Assembly: GCA_011503125.2 (NCBI GenBank)
Contig: WWBZ02000015.1
Coordinates: 266,476-330,475, forward strand
Length of the DNA stretch: 64,000 bases
Source of the DNA: Botryosphaeria dothidea
Taxonomy: Eukaryota; Ascomycota; Dothideomycetes; Botryosphaeriales; Botryosphaeriaceae
Reading direction: 5' to 3'
The notes under the pieces are model-generated. The model did no database searches. It was not told the origin of the DNA and was given only the letters and a program-made list of their open reading frames with translations. Within the stretch, counting starts at the first letter, position 1. Each line of letters opens with the position of its first letter. Positions 45,401 to 58,375 of this stretch are shown piece after piece. Both the position numbers and the translations under genes were made by a program.

Positions 45401-48400
45401 TCTCGCTACTAGAATAGTCTTCTAGATTATTTTTTAGATAGCCTCCTAGAGTAGTATAGTAAAGTAATCTAGATCTACTTTAGTTTTAAGAGGGGCTACT
45501 TTAAGGTATTCGAGCTTTAATTAGAGTATATTATTAGTTCTCTTCTAGTCTACTTTCTTCTACTAGAGTCTTAGGAGGCGTAGTTCTACGAAGATAGGAG
45601 AAAAGTTAAGTATAGTAAGAATAGGTAGGTAGTTAGAGGATAATTCGAGCTTCTAGCTAACTCTATAGCTAAGAATTCTCTCCTCTAGCTACTATAATAT
45701 AAAGATAAGATCTAGAGTACTCTCGCTACTACTATCTCGTCTAGTAATAGTACCCCTTAAAAGGGCTAGGTTAAGATTAGCTACGGTAGCTATCTTAATT
45801 AGATTATCCGCTAGAGTATAGTATATTAGAGAGGTTATATCTCTCTAGATAGGATAGTAGAGGTTAAAGTCCCCTAGAAGAATATACTTCTTTAGTTTTC
45901 TAAGAACTTCCGGTAGAAGAGATAGAGTTTCTAGCGCTATACTAGTATAAGAGGCTAGCGGGGGATTATAGTAGTTATAGATATAGATTATATATATTCT
46001 AGTAATAAGGGATAGTATAATAAGATCTAGTAAATAGACTATTACTTACTAGGAGTCGAGGCTAATAGCCTTACTTATAAAGAAGTAGGTTCTTACTACT
46101 TTCTTCTAGGGAAAAACTATATAGTAGATAAAGTATCTTACTATTATCTTAACCCTCGGGTTTCTCTAAGATTTCTAGATAGCTAGGATATAGTAGATCT
46201 TTAGGTCTACTTTCTTAAAGAGCGGAAGTATTACTCTATTCTTACTCTTATAGACGTTATACTATATAATAGAGAGAGAGCCTATATCTAATATTAACTT
46301 TCTTCTATCTCTAGGTCCGGCTATAAGGAGGCTAGTAGTATAGGCTATAAGAAGGAAGTTCCCGCGGGCTTCTTTAAGGCGTATTATAAGCTATTAAGTC
46401 CGGTAAACCTTATTTAGTTAGGAGGCGGGAGGCGGCTTAAGTCTCTTAGCCTACCTAGTCCCCTCTTAACCGGCTTCTTCTTTCTAATTCTCTTTCTTAG
46501 TCTAACGGTTAACTAGTTAGTTTAAGGCTATATTTTAGTTATTAGGGGTTCTTCTCGGTATCTTTCTAGTACTATTAAGCGGGCCTAAGCGGCCTTAGTA
46601 TAGTAGACTCTACGTACTAGGTAGGAGTTACTCTAGACTATATACCTTTAAGAGTAGTTTACGTACTATATACTTTCCTTAGAATAGTTCCTAGTATTAT
46701 ATATCTTACTATACTATCCGTACTTTTTCTTCTTTTTATAATAGTTAGTAATATAACCGTAGGCCTAGTACTTAAAATACTAGGTTACTATAAAGGCTAC
46801 GTTATAGTACTACGCTATATAGATAGTAAAGTTAATAATAAGCTCCTTATTAATAATCTAGTTAGCGGTTTCGGGGTTTATAGTACTAAGAATAATAGCC
46901 GAGTAAGTTTTTCTCTCTAGGAGCTTCCTCTTTAGCTAGGCTAGCTTACTAATACGTAGTTCTAGATATAGAGATAGGTTCTACTTCTAAATAGTTTAGA
47001 TAGTTTAGGAGTCTATAGTATCGATTTCTTCTCGAGAGACGTTATATACTAGTACTAAGTATAGCTACTAGTTAGGCCTAACTTCTTTTTCTAGTTCTAT
47101 AGTCTATTTCTAGTTCTAGAGAAGAGCTATTCTAGTTACTTTATCCGATATAAAGATTCTAACGTCTCTACTAGGGAGCTTCTTAGTAGTAAGTATTTTC
47201 TTATACGCCTAGCTTTTTTCTACCTAGATCTTTCTAATAATTATCTTATTTAAGAGCTTAGCTATTTTTTATCTATTTACTATTTTTAGAAAGTAGAGAG
47301 TAAGTTTAGTAGTAGCTAGGAGGGTAGGGAGCTTCGAGGCTACTTAGGCTATAATTTATACCTAGCTACGAGTATTAGATATAGATATAGAGGTAGCCTA
47401 GATATAGTTAACTATCTTTTAGACCTATTAGACCTCTTTAAGAATATTCTTAAGGCCTAGCTTCTTAGTAGCTACCTTTTAATAGATAGTAATATAATTC
47501 TAGAAGATTATCTTAGTAATATCGAGAAAATTTTTTACTTAGCTAGAGAGGACTAAAGAGAGGCTAGCGGATGTTTATAGAGCTTAGAAGAGGGTATCTA
47601 CTATTTTTAAGGCTCTCTTAACGTATTCTACGCTATACTAGGTACTCTATAATTTCTTAGAGGTATATTAGAGCTAGATAGAGATAGTTACTAGGGGAGG
47701 CTATTCGCCTCTTCCTATATTCTCTATATTAACTACTTCGCGGCTATAGTTATCTTAAGTACTATTTTAGAACTCGCGAAGCCTAGAAGAGTTCCTAGGG
47801 CCCTCTTTCGGCGCCGTAGCTTAAAGTCGATTTTTTAGTATAGTTATATTTTTTTAGTAGTAATAGATAGTATAATAAGATTTAGTAAGTAGATTATTAC
47901 TTACTAGAAGTCGAGGATAATAGCCTTACTTATAAAGAAGTAGGTTCTTACTACTTTCTTCTAAGGGAAAACTATATAGTAGATAGAGTATCTTACTATT
48001 ATCTTAATTCTCGGGTTCCTCTAAGGCTTCTAGATAGCTAGGATATAGTAGATTCTTAGGTTAACCTCCTTAAAGAACGGAAGTATTACTCTATTCTTAC
48101 TCTTATAGACGTTATACTATATAATAGAGAAAGAGCTTATATCTAATATTAACTTTCTTCTATTTCTAAGTTAGATTACGAGGAGGTTAGTAGTATAGAT
48201 TACGAGGAGGCGGAAGTTCTCGTAGGCTCTTTCCCCGAGGTATACTAGGAGCTATTAAGTCTAGTAAACCGTATCTAGTTAGAAGGCGGGGGGCGGCTTA
48301 GGTTCCTTAGCCTACCTAGCTCTCTCTTAGTCGGCTTCTCTTCTCTAAGCCTTCTTTCTTAGCCTAACCGTTACTAGTTAGTTTAGAGCTATATTTTAGC

Positions 48401-49706
48401 CGTAGGGGTATCTTTTTTTATATCTCTCTAGTACCGCTAGGCGGGCCTTAATAGTCTTAGCCTAACGGGCTCTACGCGTTAGATAGAAGTTACTTTAGGC
48501 CGTATACTCTTAGTTATAGTTTATATATTACGTCTTCTCTTTAGGGTACTCGTAGATATTATATATCTTAGCGTACTAGCCGTATCTATTCTCTCTTCTA
48601 TAGTAAGTAGAGATATAGCTATATTCTAGTACTTAAAGTACTAGGTTACTATAAAGATTATATCTATAGTACTCTACTATATAGAGAGTATAGTTACTAA
48701 TAAGTTCTTTAGTAATAATCTAGTTAGCTACCTCGGGGTCTATAGTACTAAGGAATAATAGCTAAGTACGTCTTCTTCTCTCAGGAGCTTTCTTTTTAGC
48801 TAGGCTAGCTTACTAATACGTAGTTCTAGATATAAGAATAGGTTCTAATTCTAAAGGGTTTAGGCGGCCTAGAAATTCTTAGTATTAATATTTTTAAGAG
48901 GAACGTTATAGACTAGTACTAAGTAGAGCTACTAGTTCGAATAGACTTTTCTATCTAGTTCTATAGTCTATTCTAATTCTAGAGAAGGGCTACTCTAGTC
49001 TAAGTATTAGATATAAAGAGCTTAACGTTTTACTAGGAAGCTTCTTAGCTACTAGTACTCTTTTATAAGCTAGGCTTTTTCTATTTAGATCTCTTAATAA
49101 TAACCTCGTTAATAAGATTAGTAACCTTCTATTTATTAGTCTTATTCGGAAGGATAGAGTAAGCTTAGTAGTAGTTAGAAGGGTAGGAGACTTTAGAGCT
49201 ACTCGGGCTATAATATTAGCTTAGCTAGATACTACGGGCGTAGAAGTAGTTTAAAGTTAGCTAACTATCTTCTAGACCTATTAGACCTTTTTAAGAATAT
49301 CATTTAAGGTCTAGCTCTATAGTAGTCGCCTTTTAGTAAATAGTAATATAATTCTAAAAGATTATCTTAGTAATATCGAGAAAATTTTTTATCTAACTAA
49401 GAGAACTAAAGAGAGGCTAGTAGATACTTATAGAGCTTAGAGGAGAGTATCTACTATTTTTAAGACTCTTTAACGTATTCTACGCTATACTAAGTATTCT
49501 ACGGTTATTAGAAGTACGCTATAGTTAGATAGAGGTAGTTACTAGAGGGGGCTATTCGCCTCTTTCTATAGCTTTTATATTAACTATAATATAGCTATAG
49601 CTACTCTAAGTAGATTTCGAGTCTCGCTAGACTAGAAGAGTTCTAGGGCCCTCTCCCGGCGCCGTAGCTTAGAGTCGATTTTTTAGCGTAGTTTATATTT
49701 TTTTTC
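39412..49706 (-). mobile_element. LINE-1: full-length non-LTR retrotransposon, interrupted by LINE-2
   Basis: Read on the minus strand, its 5' end is at 49706 and its 3' end at 39412; LINE-2 splits it at 42717/47871. The two parts total about 5.14 kb. The identical 15-base flank CTTACCTAATATTAG occurs at 39397-39411 and 49707-49721, a target-site duplication. The 3' end is A/T-rich with AAATTTATCTATTTAT, a simple tail like those of Tad-type fungal LINEs. Reverse transcriptase motif FVDD (then TN) reads on the minus strand from 40948 to 40937. A Cys-rich, zinc-knuckle-like ORF1 region near 48590-48660 is decayed. Stops are abundant; the copy is dead. Confidence 0.85.
42718..47857 (-). mobile_element. 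LINE-2: full-length non-LTR retrotransposon nested in LINE-1
   Basis: Same family and same orientation as LINE-1, 5140 bases. The 13-base flank TAGTAATAGATAG is at 42705-42717 and 47858-47870. The 3' tail is (TATC)n then AAATTTATC in minus-strand orientation. The RT motif corresponding to FVDD reads FVNN on the minus strand (44251-44240): both Asp codons became Asn, as G-to-A RIP would do. Its 5' end (GGCGCCG-containing stretch near 47810) matches that of LINE-1. Nonsense codons are frequent. Confidence 0.87.
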
Positions 49707-49715
49707 CTTACCTAA

Positions 49716-50030
49716 TATTAGGATTCTAGTCTATAGACCCCTTACTTTTCTTTTAGCTTCGTTAACTTAGTACCGAGATCTAGACTTACCTACTTATAAA
49801 TTAAGAAGCTAGTATTTATTTAGTTCTTTATATATATAAACCTCGCTTCCTCTATCTCGTAGTTAGTTCTTTAGTCTAGTAACTTTATATCTTCTTAGAC
49901 TACCTTATTCTCCGTAGACTTATCTATATCTTTCTATCTTTCTTCTTATTCTTTATTCCTTAAGCCTAGCTTCTTATATTAGATCTTATAGGTCTAAGCT
50001 CCTTATACTTATTTACCTCCGTATTATTTT
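49716..50030 (+). repeat. 5' LTR of element B1 (main part)
   Basis: It is about 315 bases, closely similar to 55102-55422. It starts TATTAGGATTC and ends near GTATTATTTT. The first bases are duplicated at 39406-39411 by the LINE-1 target duplication. Confidence 0.8.
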
Positions 50031-51880
50031 ACTTTATTAGACTCTAAACTAATTCGTTCTAGGCTTAAGTTAGCTTTCTATTATATTATAAGAATAATCC
50101 GTACCTCTAGACCCTTAAGGTTCTCTAAATAAAGTCTAGAATTTCTTAGGACTCTTTCTAGAAACCGACCCTACTATATTTAACAGTACTTTTTCCCCGC
50201 TTCCGCCTAGTTATCCGCTTTCTACTAAATTTCGCTTATACTATTTTTAAGCCTACTTCTTAGATCGCTTCTCGCTTTAATAAGTTATTACTAGCCTAAA
50301 TATTATATCTTAGAACTTCTTAAATAAGGCTCTCTATCTTATAGATTATTTTATACTTAGATAAACGCATGCCCTTAGGATTTCTTTAACTCCTATTCTA
50401 TCTACGATCTATATCTAATTCGTTACCTCGGAACTTACTCTACCTCGTATTTATATTACTAAAGTCGCCGACCTAGAGTTCTTTAAGAAAACCGCGCCGA
50501 ATTCGAGAACTTCTCTACGTTAACTTTAGTTAAAAGTTCGGCTCTAACCTATCTACTTTCGATACTAAACCTACTAAGATTCGGTATATAGGCTATACCT
50601 TCGGGATACTACCTATACTTAGTTTAAATTATACGTTTAACTAAACTACTAGCGAGATCTTCTTTATAATCTACTAAGACTTCTATAAGGCTCTTAGCTA
50701 AGTCTTTAATAAATCTAGATACTTAGACTACTATAGACGCGCTATTTAGAACCTTCGCTAAGAAACCTTATACTTAGACTACTACTCTCGCTTCGTCTAC
50801 TTACTACGATTCTCGGTTTAGATATAGAATAATATTAAAATATACTACTTTCGTAATAGCCTTAAAAATAACCTTAAAGATCTTCTTATTAGACGAGAGA
50901 TATCTAAGAAGTTTTAAGACTGTTATAATACCTATTATCTCTTTAGATTAACTTTTATACGCTCGATATCTTAAGAAGACATATACTACATACGGCCTCT
51001 ATGACTATAAAATATTTCTATATCTACTTCTATAGTTAGATTCTTAGCTATATCTTCTAGTATACCTTAGATAACTTTAGCTAACCTACGGAATCTATAG
51101 AACTTAATACTACTACTCGAAAGTATACCGAAAAGCTATAACCTCTATACTTACTATAGTAATCCGAACTACTAGATACGTAAGTACTCTAAGGTAAAGA
51201 GTCTAAAGGGTTTAATAACTTAATTCGATAACTACTACCTCGTAATTTATAACTAGTAACCCGGTCTTTAATTTACTACCCGTAGCTATAGTTCTATACT
51301 AGCTAAAAAATTAAGGCGGCTAGTAGCCTCGCGGCCTCTATCTAGCCCGCCTATCTCGTTCGCCGTATCCGCGGCCTATATACTTATTTAATTCGTTTTT
51401 AGTCCTTAGTAACCTTAATTCGAACCTTAGAAAACTCTCGTTTACTAGTAGCCCGCCTAAACTACTTTATAGTAAATACGACTTAGGAATAGAACGTCTT
51501 CTAGTTTATTAATACCTTAGTTTTTTAATAGACTTTTAGCTACTACTATAATTAACTTCGGTACTTTAGAATAATTCGTTAATCGATAATTTCTATATAT
51601 ATATAGTCTCTACCCCCTATAAAAAACCCGTTCTTAAAAGATTAAACTTACTATAGAGAAATAGAATACCTATCCTACGAAATCGATCTTCTCTTACTTA
51701 TTAACTAATACCTCGAGACTACTACCTTTTAAGTTATAAATATCGTAGAATATCCGCTTATTCTTAGACGTTTATAGCTTAAGAGGTATAATCCGCTAAT
51801 TAATTAGTTAAAGAATACGATTTCGTTTACCTCCCCCGTTCTACTAGATAAACTATTTAGCCTTACTCGACCTCCGCCTA

Positions 51881-51938
51881 CTTCGTCTACTTCGCTACTT
51901 CGTCTACTTCGTCTACTTCGTCTACTTAGCCTACTTCG
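51881..51938 (+). repeat. 9-base tandem repeat CTTCGTCTA
   Basis: About six imperfect copies of CTTCGTCTA inside the Gag-pol region of B1. The length keeps frame, and it would encode a Ser/Thr-rich linker. Confidence 0.75.
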
Positions 51939-54900
51939 ATAACCTTCGTTTTCTCGCTACTTCGTTCATACGGTTACCTCTATTTCTATAAGCGTACTAA
52001 CGCCTTATTACAGAGAGAGATTAGTAGCTATTTACTATCTCTTAGAAGAGATATCTAAATATCTTAATTCTAAGAGATAGACTTAGCTCTATAACCCCCG
52101 AAGAATTAAAAGAGGAAATACGATAAACTATCTCTCTTAAGTACTACGACCTATTATTCTTATTTTTAAAAGTATCTACCGATAAGCTTCCTCCTTACCG
52201 CTACGTAACTACGCTATAAAATTAAAAAAACGATAAAAACTACTCTTTAGCCTACTATTATTCTATAGTTAGACCTTAAGCTTAAGGCTCTTCGCGAATA
52301 CCTCTACGAGTACTAGACTAAAGCTTTATTTAACTCTTATCTTATTCTCCGTCATCTCTAATCTTTTTCGTTCGTAAACCTAATAGTAATAGTATTAGAC
52401 TCTATATTAATTATAGAGAACTTAATACTATTACTAAAAAGAATCGTTATCTCTTACTACGAATTATAAATATTCTTTATAGCTTTAAAAGGCTAAAGTT
52501 TTTACTAAACTTAACACGTAGAGCTTTTAAAACTTAATCCGTATTTAAAAGAGTAATAAGTATCTTATAGCCTTCCGTACTCGTTAGAAACTCTTCGAGT
52601 ATATAGTTATACCCTTTAGTTTAACTAACGCCCCGCTACTTACTAGTAATTTATTAATAACGTTCTCCGTATATTCTAGATAGGTTTTACCGTAGTTTAT
52701 TTAGACGACGTTTTAATCTACTTAAAGAACTAATAAGAACACGATTTATACGTCCGATAAATTCTCGAAGTACTTCTATAAGTAGGCCTTTACGTAAAGG
52801 CGAGAAGTATAAATTCATTATTACCTTAACTAAGTTCCTTAGATTTATTATTTCTCTAGAAGAACTTAGTATAGACCCCGGCTAAGATCGATAACGGTTA
52901 AGAACTAGGGAAATACTACGAAACGTTATAGACGTTTAGGTCGTTTCCTTAGCTTTATAAACTTTTACCGTCGATTTATAAGGAATATTTAAGACTCGCT
53001 ACCTCTTTATTCTAGTTACTACGTAAAGAGAAACTATTTAGTTAGATCTCTAAGTAGTAAAACTATTTAATACCTTAAAGAACGCCTTCTATTCTTATCC
53101 GATTCTTTAATACTTAAACTAGAACTCGATACTATTTTTAAAATAGACTCCTACGACCTTATTATCTCTAGAATTCTCTTTATAGTAGTACGAATATCTC
53201 GATAGGAAATAGCTTCTATAACCTAGTAGCCTACTTCTCTAGAAAAATAACTTCTACTAAAGAGAATTATAGAATTAGCGATAAGAAACTACTAGTAATA
53301 GTAGAGTCTATTAAAGAATAGTACCCCTTAATTACGAACCTTACTAGCCCGCTTCTTATTTATATAGATTACTCGAATTTAACTATCTTTACTTCGAAGA
53401 GAATTCTAAACCGCCGATAAGCTCGTTAGGCTATAGAACTTTAAGAACTCGATTTTAAGATTATCTACCGGCCTAGAACTAGTAATAAACGTATAGACGC
53501 TTTAACTAGAAGGTTAGAGAACCGCCCTTCTTAAAGAAAGAGTAAAGATTCTATTTCTATCTTAGAACCTAAGAAGTTTAACTATCTCTCTTAGAAACTA
53601 CCCTCGCTTCGAAAATTCGTTACGCCCTCGAATTAGACTCGTTTAGATAAGAAGTTCTCTTACTCTTAAATCTAGAATACCTCGACTTAAGACTATTAAC
53701 CTTAGTATCTATATAAAGAACTAAGATAGTTTATTAATAGTAAAATAATCTTATCTATATTTCTAAAGATTCTAACTCCGTCTTAAGATTATCTAGTCCT
53801 ACTATTTATATTCTACTACTAGATATCTTAGCTAGATAGTAACCTTTAAGAAGATCTCTCGTAACTTCTAGTAGCTAAAAATAAGAGGAACTATCGTATA
53901 GTTTATTAGAAACTACGAAGTTTACTCTCGTATTAAGCTAGTTTACTACGCTTTCTACGGGTACCTTAAGTTTCTAGAAGTTTCTTAGCGACGTTAGACT
54001 AAGGTTAGCTTCGATTTAATTATATATCTCCCGGACTTTAAAGAAAAAATAGCTATTCTTATAGTCGTAGATCGGCTAAGTAAGATAGCTTACTTTATTT
54101 CTACTATAGACGAACTTAACTCCGCTATCTTTACTCGACTTTACTAAGATTTTATATTCCGACTCTATAGGCTTCTAGATATAGCTATATTAGACCGTAG
54201 ATCTATTTTTACCTCTAAGTATACGAAGACCTCTCGCTTCTTACTCTAGATCCGTTCTAAGCCTTAGTACTACCTTCTACCTATAAATAGATAGCTAAAC
54301 TAAAAGAATAAACTAGTTCCTTAAATAATACCTCCGTACCTATATCTTCTATTAATAGAACGACTAGGTAAACTATCTTACTCTAGTAGAATTTACCTAT
54401 AATAACGCTCCTTCTACTACTACCCGAGTTACTTCGTTCTTTACCTAACTATAGTTATTACCCTCGTTTTTAGATTCTTTAGCGTTCGGATTCTACTCTA
54501 CTACTACCGTTAGAGCTCTAGAACTTTTAAAAACGTATAGAAAAACTTAATAGTTTTCTATAATCCGAACTTCGACTTATCTAAGATATCTTCTTAGAAT
54601 AGACTAATAAGTATAGAATTCTACTACTAATTCTAAGGCCTAGTTAACGGTTTAGCTACTCCGAAAGTTTATTTCTACTACTTAACCTTCGAATAAGCTA
54701 GACTTTAAGCGCTTAGGGCCTTTTCTTAATTAAACGTAAAATCTTCTCCTATATATATAAACTTAATCTTCCTACCTTCGTTCGATTATATTCTATCTTT
54801 AATATCTTCTTTCTTAAACTAGTAGTAGAGGATCTCCTACTAGGCTAACGTTAAGCCCTACTACTACCTATTATTATTAATAGCGAAGAAGAATAGCTAA

Positions 54901-55101
54901 TTAAAGAACTTTTTTAATATTCGGATTCGTAGAGAAACTTACTAGTATCTTATCCGCTAGAAAGATTACTTTAAACTTACTTAGAAACTATATAATTCTA
55001 TTAAGAAACGGTAGTATTTAACTATTTCTACTAAAAGTACTCTTTAAAACCTCGACCCCCTAGCTCTTAGGAAACTTATCCTTTCTAGAAGAGAAGAATA
55101 A

Positions 55102-55422
55102 TATTAGAATTCTAGTCTATAGACCCTTTACTTCCCTTTTAGCTTCGTTAAACTTAGTACTAAGATCTAGACTTACCTACTTATAAATTAGAAAGCTAGT
55201 AATTTTAGTTAGTTCTTTATATATATAAACCTCGCTTTCTCTACCTCGTAGTTAGTTTCTTTAGTCTAGTAACTTTATATCTTTCTTAGACTATCTTATT
55301 CTCCGTAGACTTATCTATATCTTTCTATCTTTTTTCTTATTTCTTATCTCTTAAGCCTAGCCCCTTATATTAGATCTTATAGGTTTAAGTCTCTTATACT
55401 TATTTACCTCCGTATTATTATA
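55102..55422 (+). repeat. 3' LTR of element B1
   Basis: 321 bases, from TATTAGAATTC to CGTATTATTATA. It is followed by the target duplication CCTAA and then by A1 sequence. Confidence 0.85.
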
Positions 55423-55760
55423 CCTAATTCGACCCGGACCGAAAGATAATCTCGAGACTAACTTCTTAGGATACTATATAGGAAGAAATTTTATTCTAAT
55501 ACGATAATAATAGAGTACTCCGGCCGGTTACCTACTTCTTAAAGAAAAACTCGCTAGCGAAGTATAACTACGAGATCTACGATAAGAAGCTTCTTATAAT
55601 TATTAAGTATCTTTAGTAGTAGAATATAGAGCTACGAAGCGTAAAAGAATTTAAGATATTACGGACTATAAGAATCTCGAATACTTTATAATAGTCCGAC
55701 GGCTCTTTAAGAGGTAAATAAGATAGTAGCTAATTCTAAGCTAATTTAACTTTACTATTA

Positions 55761-56375
55761 GATAGATAGATAGATAAATTTAATTTTAAGCTAATTTAGC
55801 TCCCCGAAGGGTCTATATAGCTATGGCTATCTATAAGGGTATATAGAAGGGGAAACCGTGGCTACTTTCTTAGGATAGCCCGGGTAAAAACCTTTCTATC
55901 TATAATAGTAGATATCCGTAGATACTCTATTTAGTATAGTTTTTCTATATATCGGTAACGGTATCTAAAGTAGGAAGAGTAGCTAAGAGGAAGGAACTAT
56001 AGAGAGAGGTAACTATAAATCTTAAGACTAAGCTATAAGAAGTCCCGGCTTACCTATTTATAAGCGCTAGTAAAGCGCTCTTAAAATTTATTTTTAGAAG
56101 CGCCTAGCTAGCCCTTCTCCCCCTTATTACCGCTAGAGAGAACGCGGGTACGTATACTTTTATAGTGGGACGTACATGCTACTTATAGCCTACCCTAACT
56201 ACCTATAGATTTTCCCCCTTATTACCGCTAGAAAGAACGCGGGTACGTATACTTTTAACGTAGGACGTATATACCACGAGTAGATAAGCGGTCTAAGATT
56301 CGAACTTAGAACCTATACTACCCTAGAAAGGCTAGGTTACCGTAGAATTATACCCTACTAGTATACTACCCCGCC
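55761..56375 (-). mobile_element. SINE with tRNA-like head and LINE-like tail
   Basis: It is 615 bases, flanked by a 14-base duplication TAACTTTACTATTA (55747-55760 and 56376-56389). On the minus strand it starts GGCGGGGTAGTATACTAGTA, an A-box-like region, and about 65 bases later has AGTTCGAATCT, a close B-box match; both are RNA polymerase III promoter elements derived from a tRNA. The middle holds a duplicated block (CCCTTATTACCGCTAGA..AACGCGGGTACGTATAC) at about 56121 and 56216. The far end carries AAATTTATC(TATC)n and a segment resembling the LINE 3' end (GGGAGCTA/AGACCC..ATAG type), so it was probably mobilised by the LINE machinery. Confidence 0.75.
56285..56375 (-). other. tRNA-like head of the SINE (not a working tRNA gene)
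   Basis: The A-box-like TAGTATACTAGTAGG and B box AGTTCGAATCT are about 50 bases apart. The head is part of the repeat, and C-to-T changes disrupt the stems, so it is not called as a tRNA gene. Confidence 0.6.
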
Positions 56376-57507
56376 TAACTTTACTATTACTTACCGTCTA
56401 GATAAGCTTAGAGCTTAGCCTAACGTACTTATATAAAGAGACTAAGACTTACTAGTATCTTAAGATAATAAGAGGCTTTAATATTATATTATATAACTCT
56501 TAAGCCTAGATAAGATTTAAGCTAACTATTAGAGAGTTCTAGTAATACTAGTATAAATAAGACGATAAGCTATAACCGAATAAAGAGTAGACGAATAAGT
56601 AGATAAACTAGTAGATAAACTAGTAGACGAACTATTAGATAGATCTATAGACGAACTAGTATACGAATAAGAAGTAACGTTAATTAAAAACTATTTACGG
56701 TAGCTCTAGTAAGAGGTAAAAGTAGCGGATCCGGACTATAGACGTCTTATAATAGTAGTAAGAGAGAGTAGAAGAACGCTACTAAACGATTTAGAAGAAC
56801 TAGTTAAACTCTTAATTACTAATTACTTCTTAAATAATTAAGAAGAGCTACTATTCCGTAGTAGACGTTAGATACTAAACTACGAGCCTTTAAGAACTAA
56901 GCTAATCTAGATACTTTACGATTTAATAATAATAGCTTACTCTAGACGTATTAGAACGATAGCTCTTATTATAAGGTAGTTCTTTTAGCCGAACTTTATA
57001 TCGGATATACAAAGATTTATACGTAACTACGATGTTTACGGAAGGACTAGAGTCTAGAGAGACCGTAAATAAGAACTACTACGGCCGTTACTAGTACTAA
57101 ACCGTTAGTAGAGAGAGATCTTAGTCGACTTTATTAGGCCGCTACCCGAGAGCTAAGAATATCGAATACTTATAGTTATTACTAATCGATTAGATAAAGA
57201 AGTTATTCTTAAGGCCTATAAGGATATCGAAGTAGAAATAGTTACTAAAATATTTATTCGCTATTTCTACCGCTACTATAGAGTCCTAGTAGCTATTATC
57301 TCTAATAGGGGAAGCTAATTTATTAGCTAGCTATAGAAGAGGATTTACTAATTACTTAGGATTAAAAGACGAATCTTAATAGCCTATTATCTAGAAATAG
57401 ATAGATTAATAGAGCGTACGAATACCGAGATAGAAAAAAAGCTCTACTAGATAGTTAACTACGCGTAAGATAACTAGGTTAACTAGTTACTAGTAATAGA
57501 GCTTACT

Positions 57508-57777
57508 ATAATATAATAAACGGATCTTAGAAGGGGGCGGAGAGACGAGGTAACGAAGCCGGTAAAGGTAGTAGGGGTAAAGTAATACTAAAGTATAAGA
57601 GTATAGTTTAAAGGGCGAGGGTACGAGATACGAGAGACGAGGGGCGAGGGACGAGGGACGAGGGAGGTAAGTAAGGTCTAATTTAAGGCGTACTAAGTTA
57701 TACGCGAGGAATACTTATTACTAGACTAAAGAACTAACTACAAAGCAAAGGGGCGAGCTTTATATATATAAAGAACG
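57508..57777 (-). mobile_element. B-like LTR (minus strand), split by A2
   Basis: It starts TATAATAAACGG like the reverse of the B1 LTR end, contains a G+A-rich part (ACGAGGGACGAGG repeats near 57640-57665), and later matches the reverse complement of the B1 LTR (ACTAGACTAAAGAACTAACTAC, TTTATATATATAAAGAAC). After A2 it continues from 63828. Confidence 0.65.
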
Positions 57778-58027
57778 TGTTACGGTTTGAACCCTAAGGG
57801 TGCCTTAGATGGATCCTGCGGCGAGACCTTGGGTTAAGAGGACCCTAAAGCTCAACGAAGCTCAACAAGAAAACCCTGCAACTCGCTACTAGTAAAAGGG
57901 ACTCTAGAGAGATATATAAGCAGCGCTATCTTGCTTAAACCTTTCTTCCTTTTCTCTTTAGCTTAGTCTTCTCGTAGATAGTAATGCCACTATATTTCCG
58001 CGAGTGCACCGGATGCAAGCCATCACA
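57778..58027 (+). repeat. 5' LTR of A2
   Basis: 250 bases, TGTTACGG..CATCACA, with TATATAAG at 57913-57920. It carries fewer CpA-to-TpA changes than the 3' LTR. Confidence 0.9.
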
Positions 58028-58187
58028 TTAGACTAAGCTCCTCTTTCGAACTACTAAAGCTCGATGGCATAGTAGGGGTCAACTATAGATAGCCGCCTTA
58101 GGGCCTCGCTCAGTCAGTAAAGAGTACGACAATAACCGAACGATGCGATAATACGATACGATACGCAACGACTACGACGGTTCCCCT

Positions 58188-58375
58188 TCCTCTATACGCT
58201 ATAGCTCCCACGTGAGCACTGCGTTCTCATTCTCCCTTCCTCTATACGCTATAGCTCCCACGTAAGCACTGCGTTCTCATTCTCCTTTCCTCTATACGCT
58301 ATAGCTCCCACGTGAGCACTACATCCTTATTCCCCTTTCCTCCGTGCGCCAAAGCTCTCACGTGAGCACGGCTTC
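58188..58375 (+). repeat. Four tandem 50-base repeats in the A2 leader
   Basis: Units begin at 58188, 58238, 58288 and 58338. Each carries the CACGTGAGCA core or a one-base variant (CACGTAAGCA in unit 2). A1 has three units. Confidence 0.88.

Larger units (their letters stand above)
39406..55422 (+). mobile_element. Gypsy-type retrotransposon B1, inserted in A1 and split by LINE-1
   Basis: The first six bases of the 5' LTR (TATTAG) lie at 39406-39411, and the rest of the element resumes at 49716. The 5' LTR ends about 50030 and the 3' LTR is 55102-55422. CCTAA flanks it on both sides (39401-39405 and 55423-55427), a 5-bp target duplication of A1 sequence that is present once in A2. The LTR ends read TA..TA, where TG..CA is expected, as RIP would produce. 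The internal part shows an LTR retroelement order; the reverse transcriptase active site YLDD is preserved at 52698-52709. Integrase-like sequence lies at about 54000-54500. Stops are frequent. Without the LINEs the element is about 5.7 kb. Confidence 0.8.
35785..57507 (+). mobile_element. Ty3/gypsy retrotransposon A1, interrupted by nested elements and truncated
   Basis: The 5' LTR is at 35785-36025. Internal sequence continues to 39405, resumes at 55428-55760 after the B1/LINE insertion, and again at 56390-57507 after the SINE. It then ends abruptly against a B-like LTR. Alignment by eye with copy A2 gives the same order: Gag-like region (about 36620-37900, with EFKGERKELEAWI and FREYFVKFRHL), protease region, reverse transcriptase (YIDN at 38986-38997, where YIDD is usual), RNase H, and integrase. 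The frames hold many TAG/TAA codons, so nothing is expressed. The CpA-to-TpA pattern is heavier in pol than near the 5' end. The order RT-RNaseH-integrase places it in Ty3/gypsy. Confidence 0.88.

Noticed and set aside
56285..56375. A working tRNA gene
   Set aside because: The A/B-box-like elements are part of a SINE with target duplications, and stems are disrupted by C-to-T changes.
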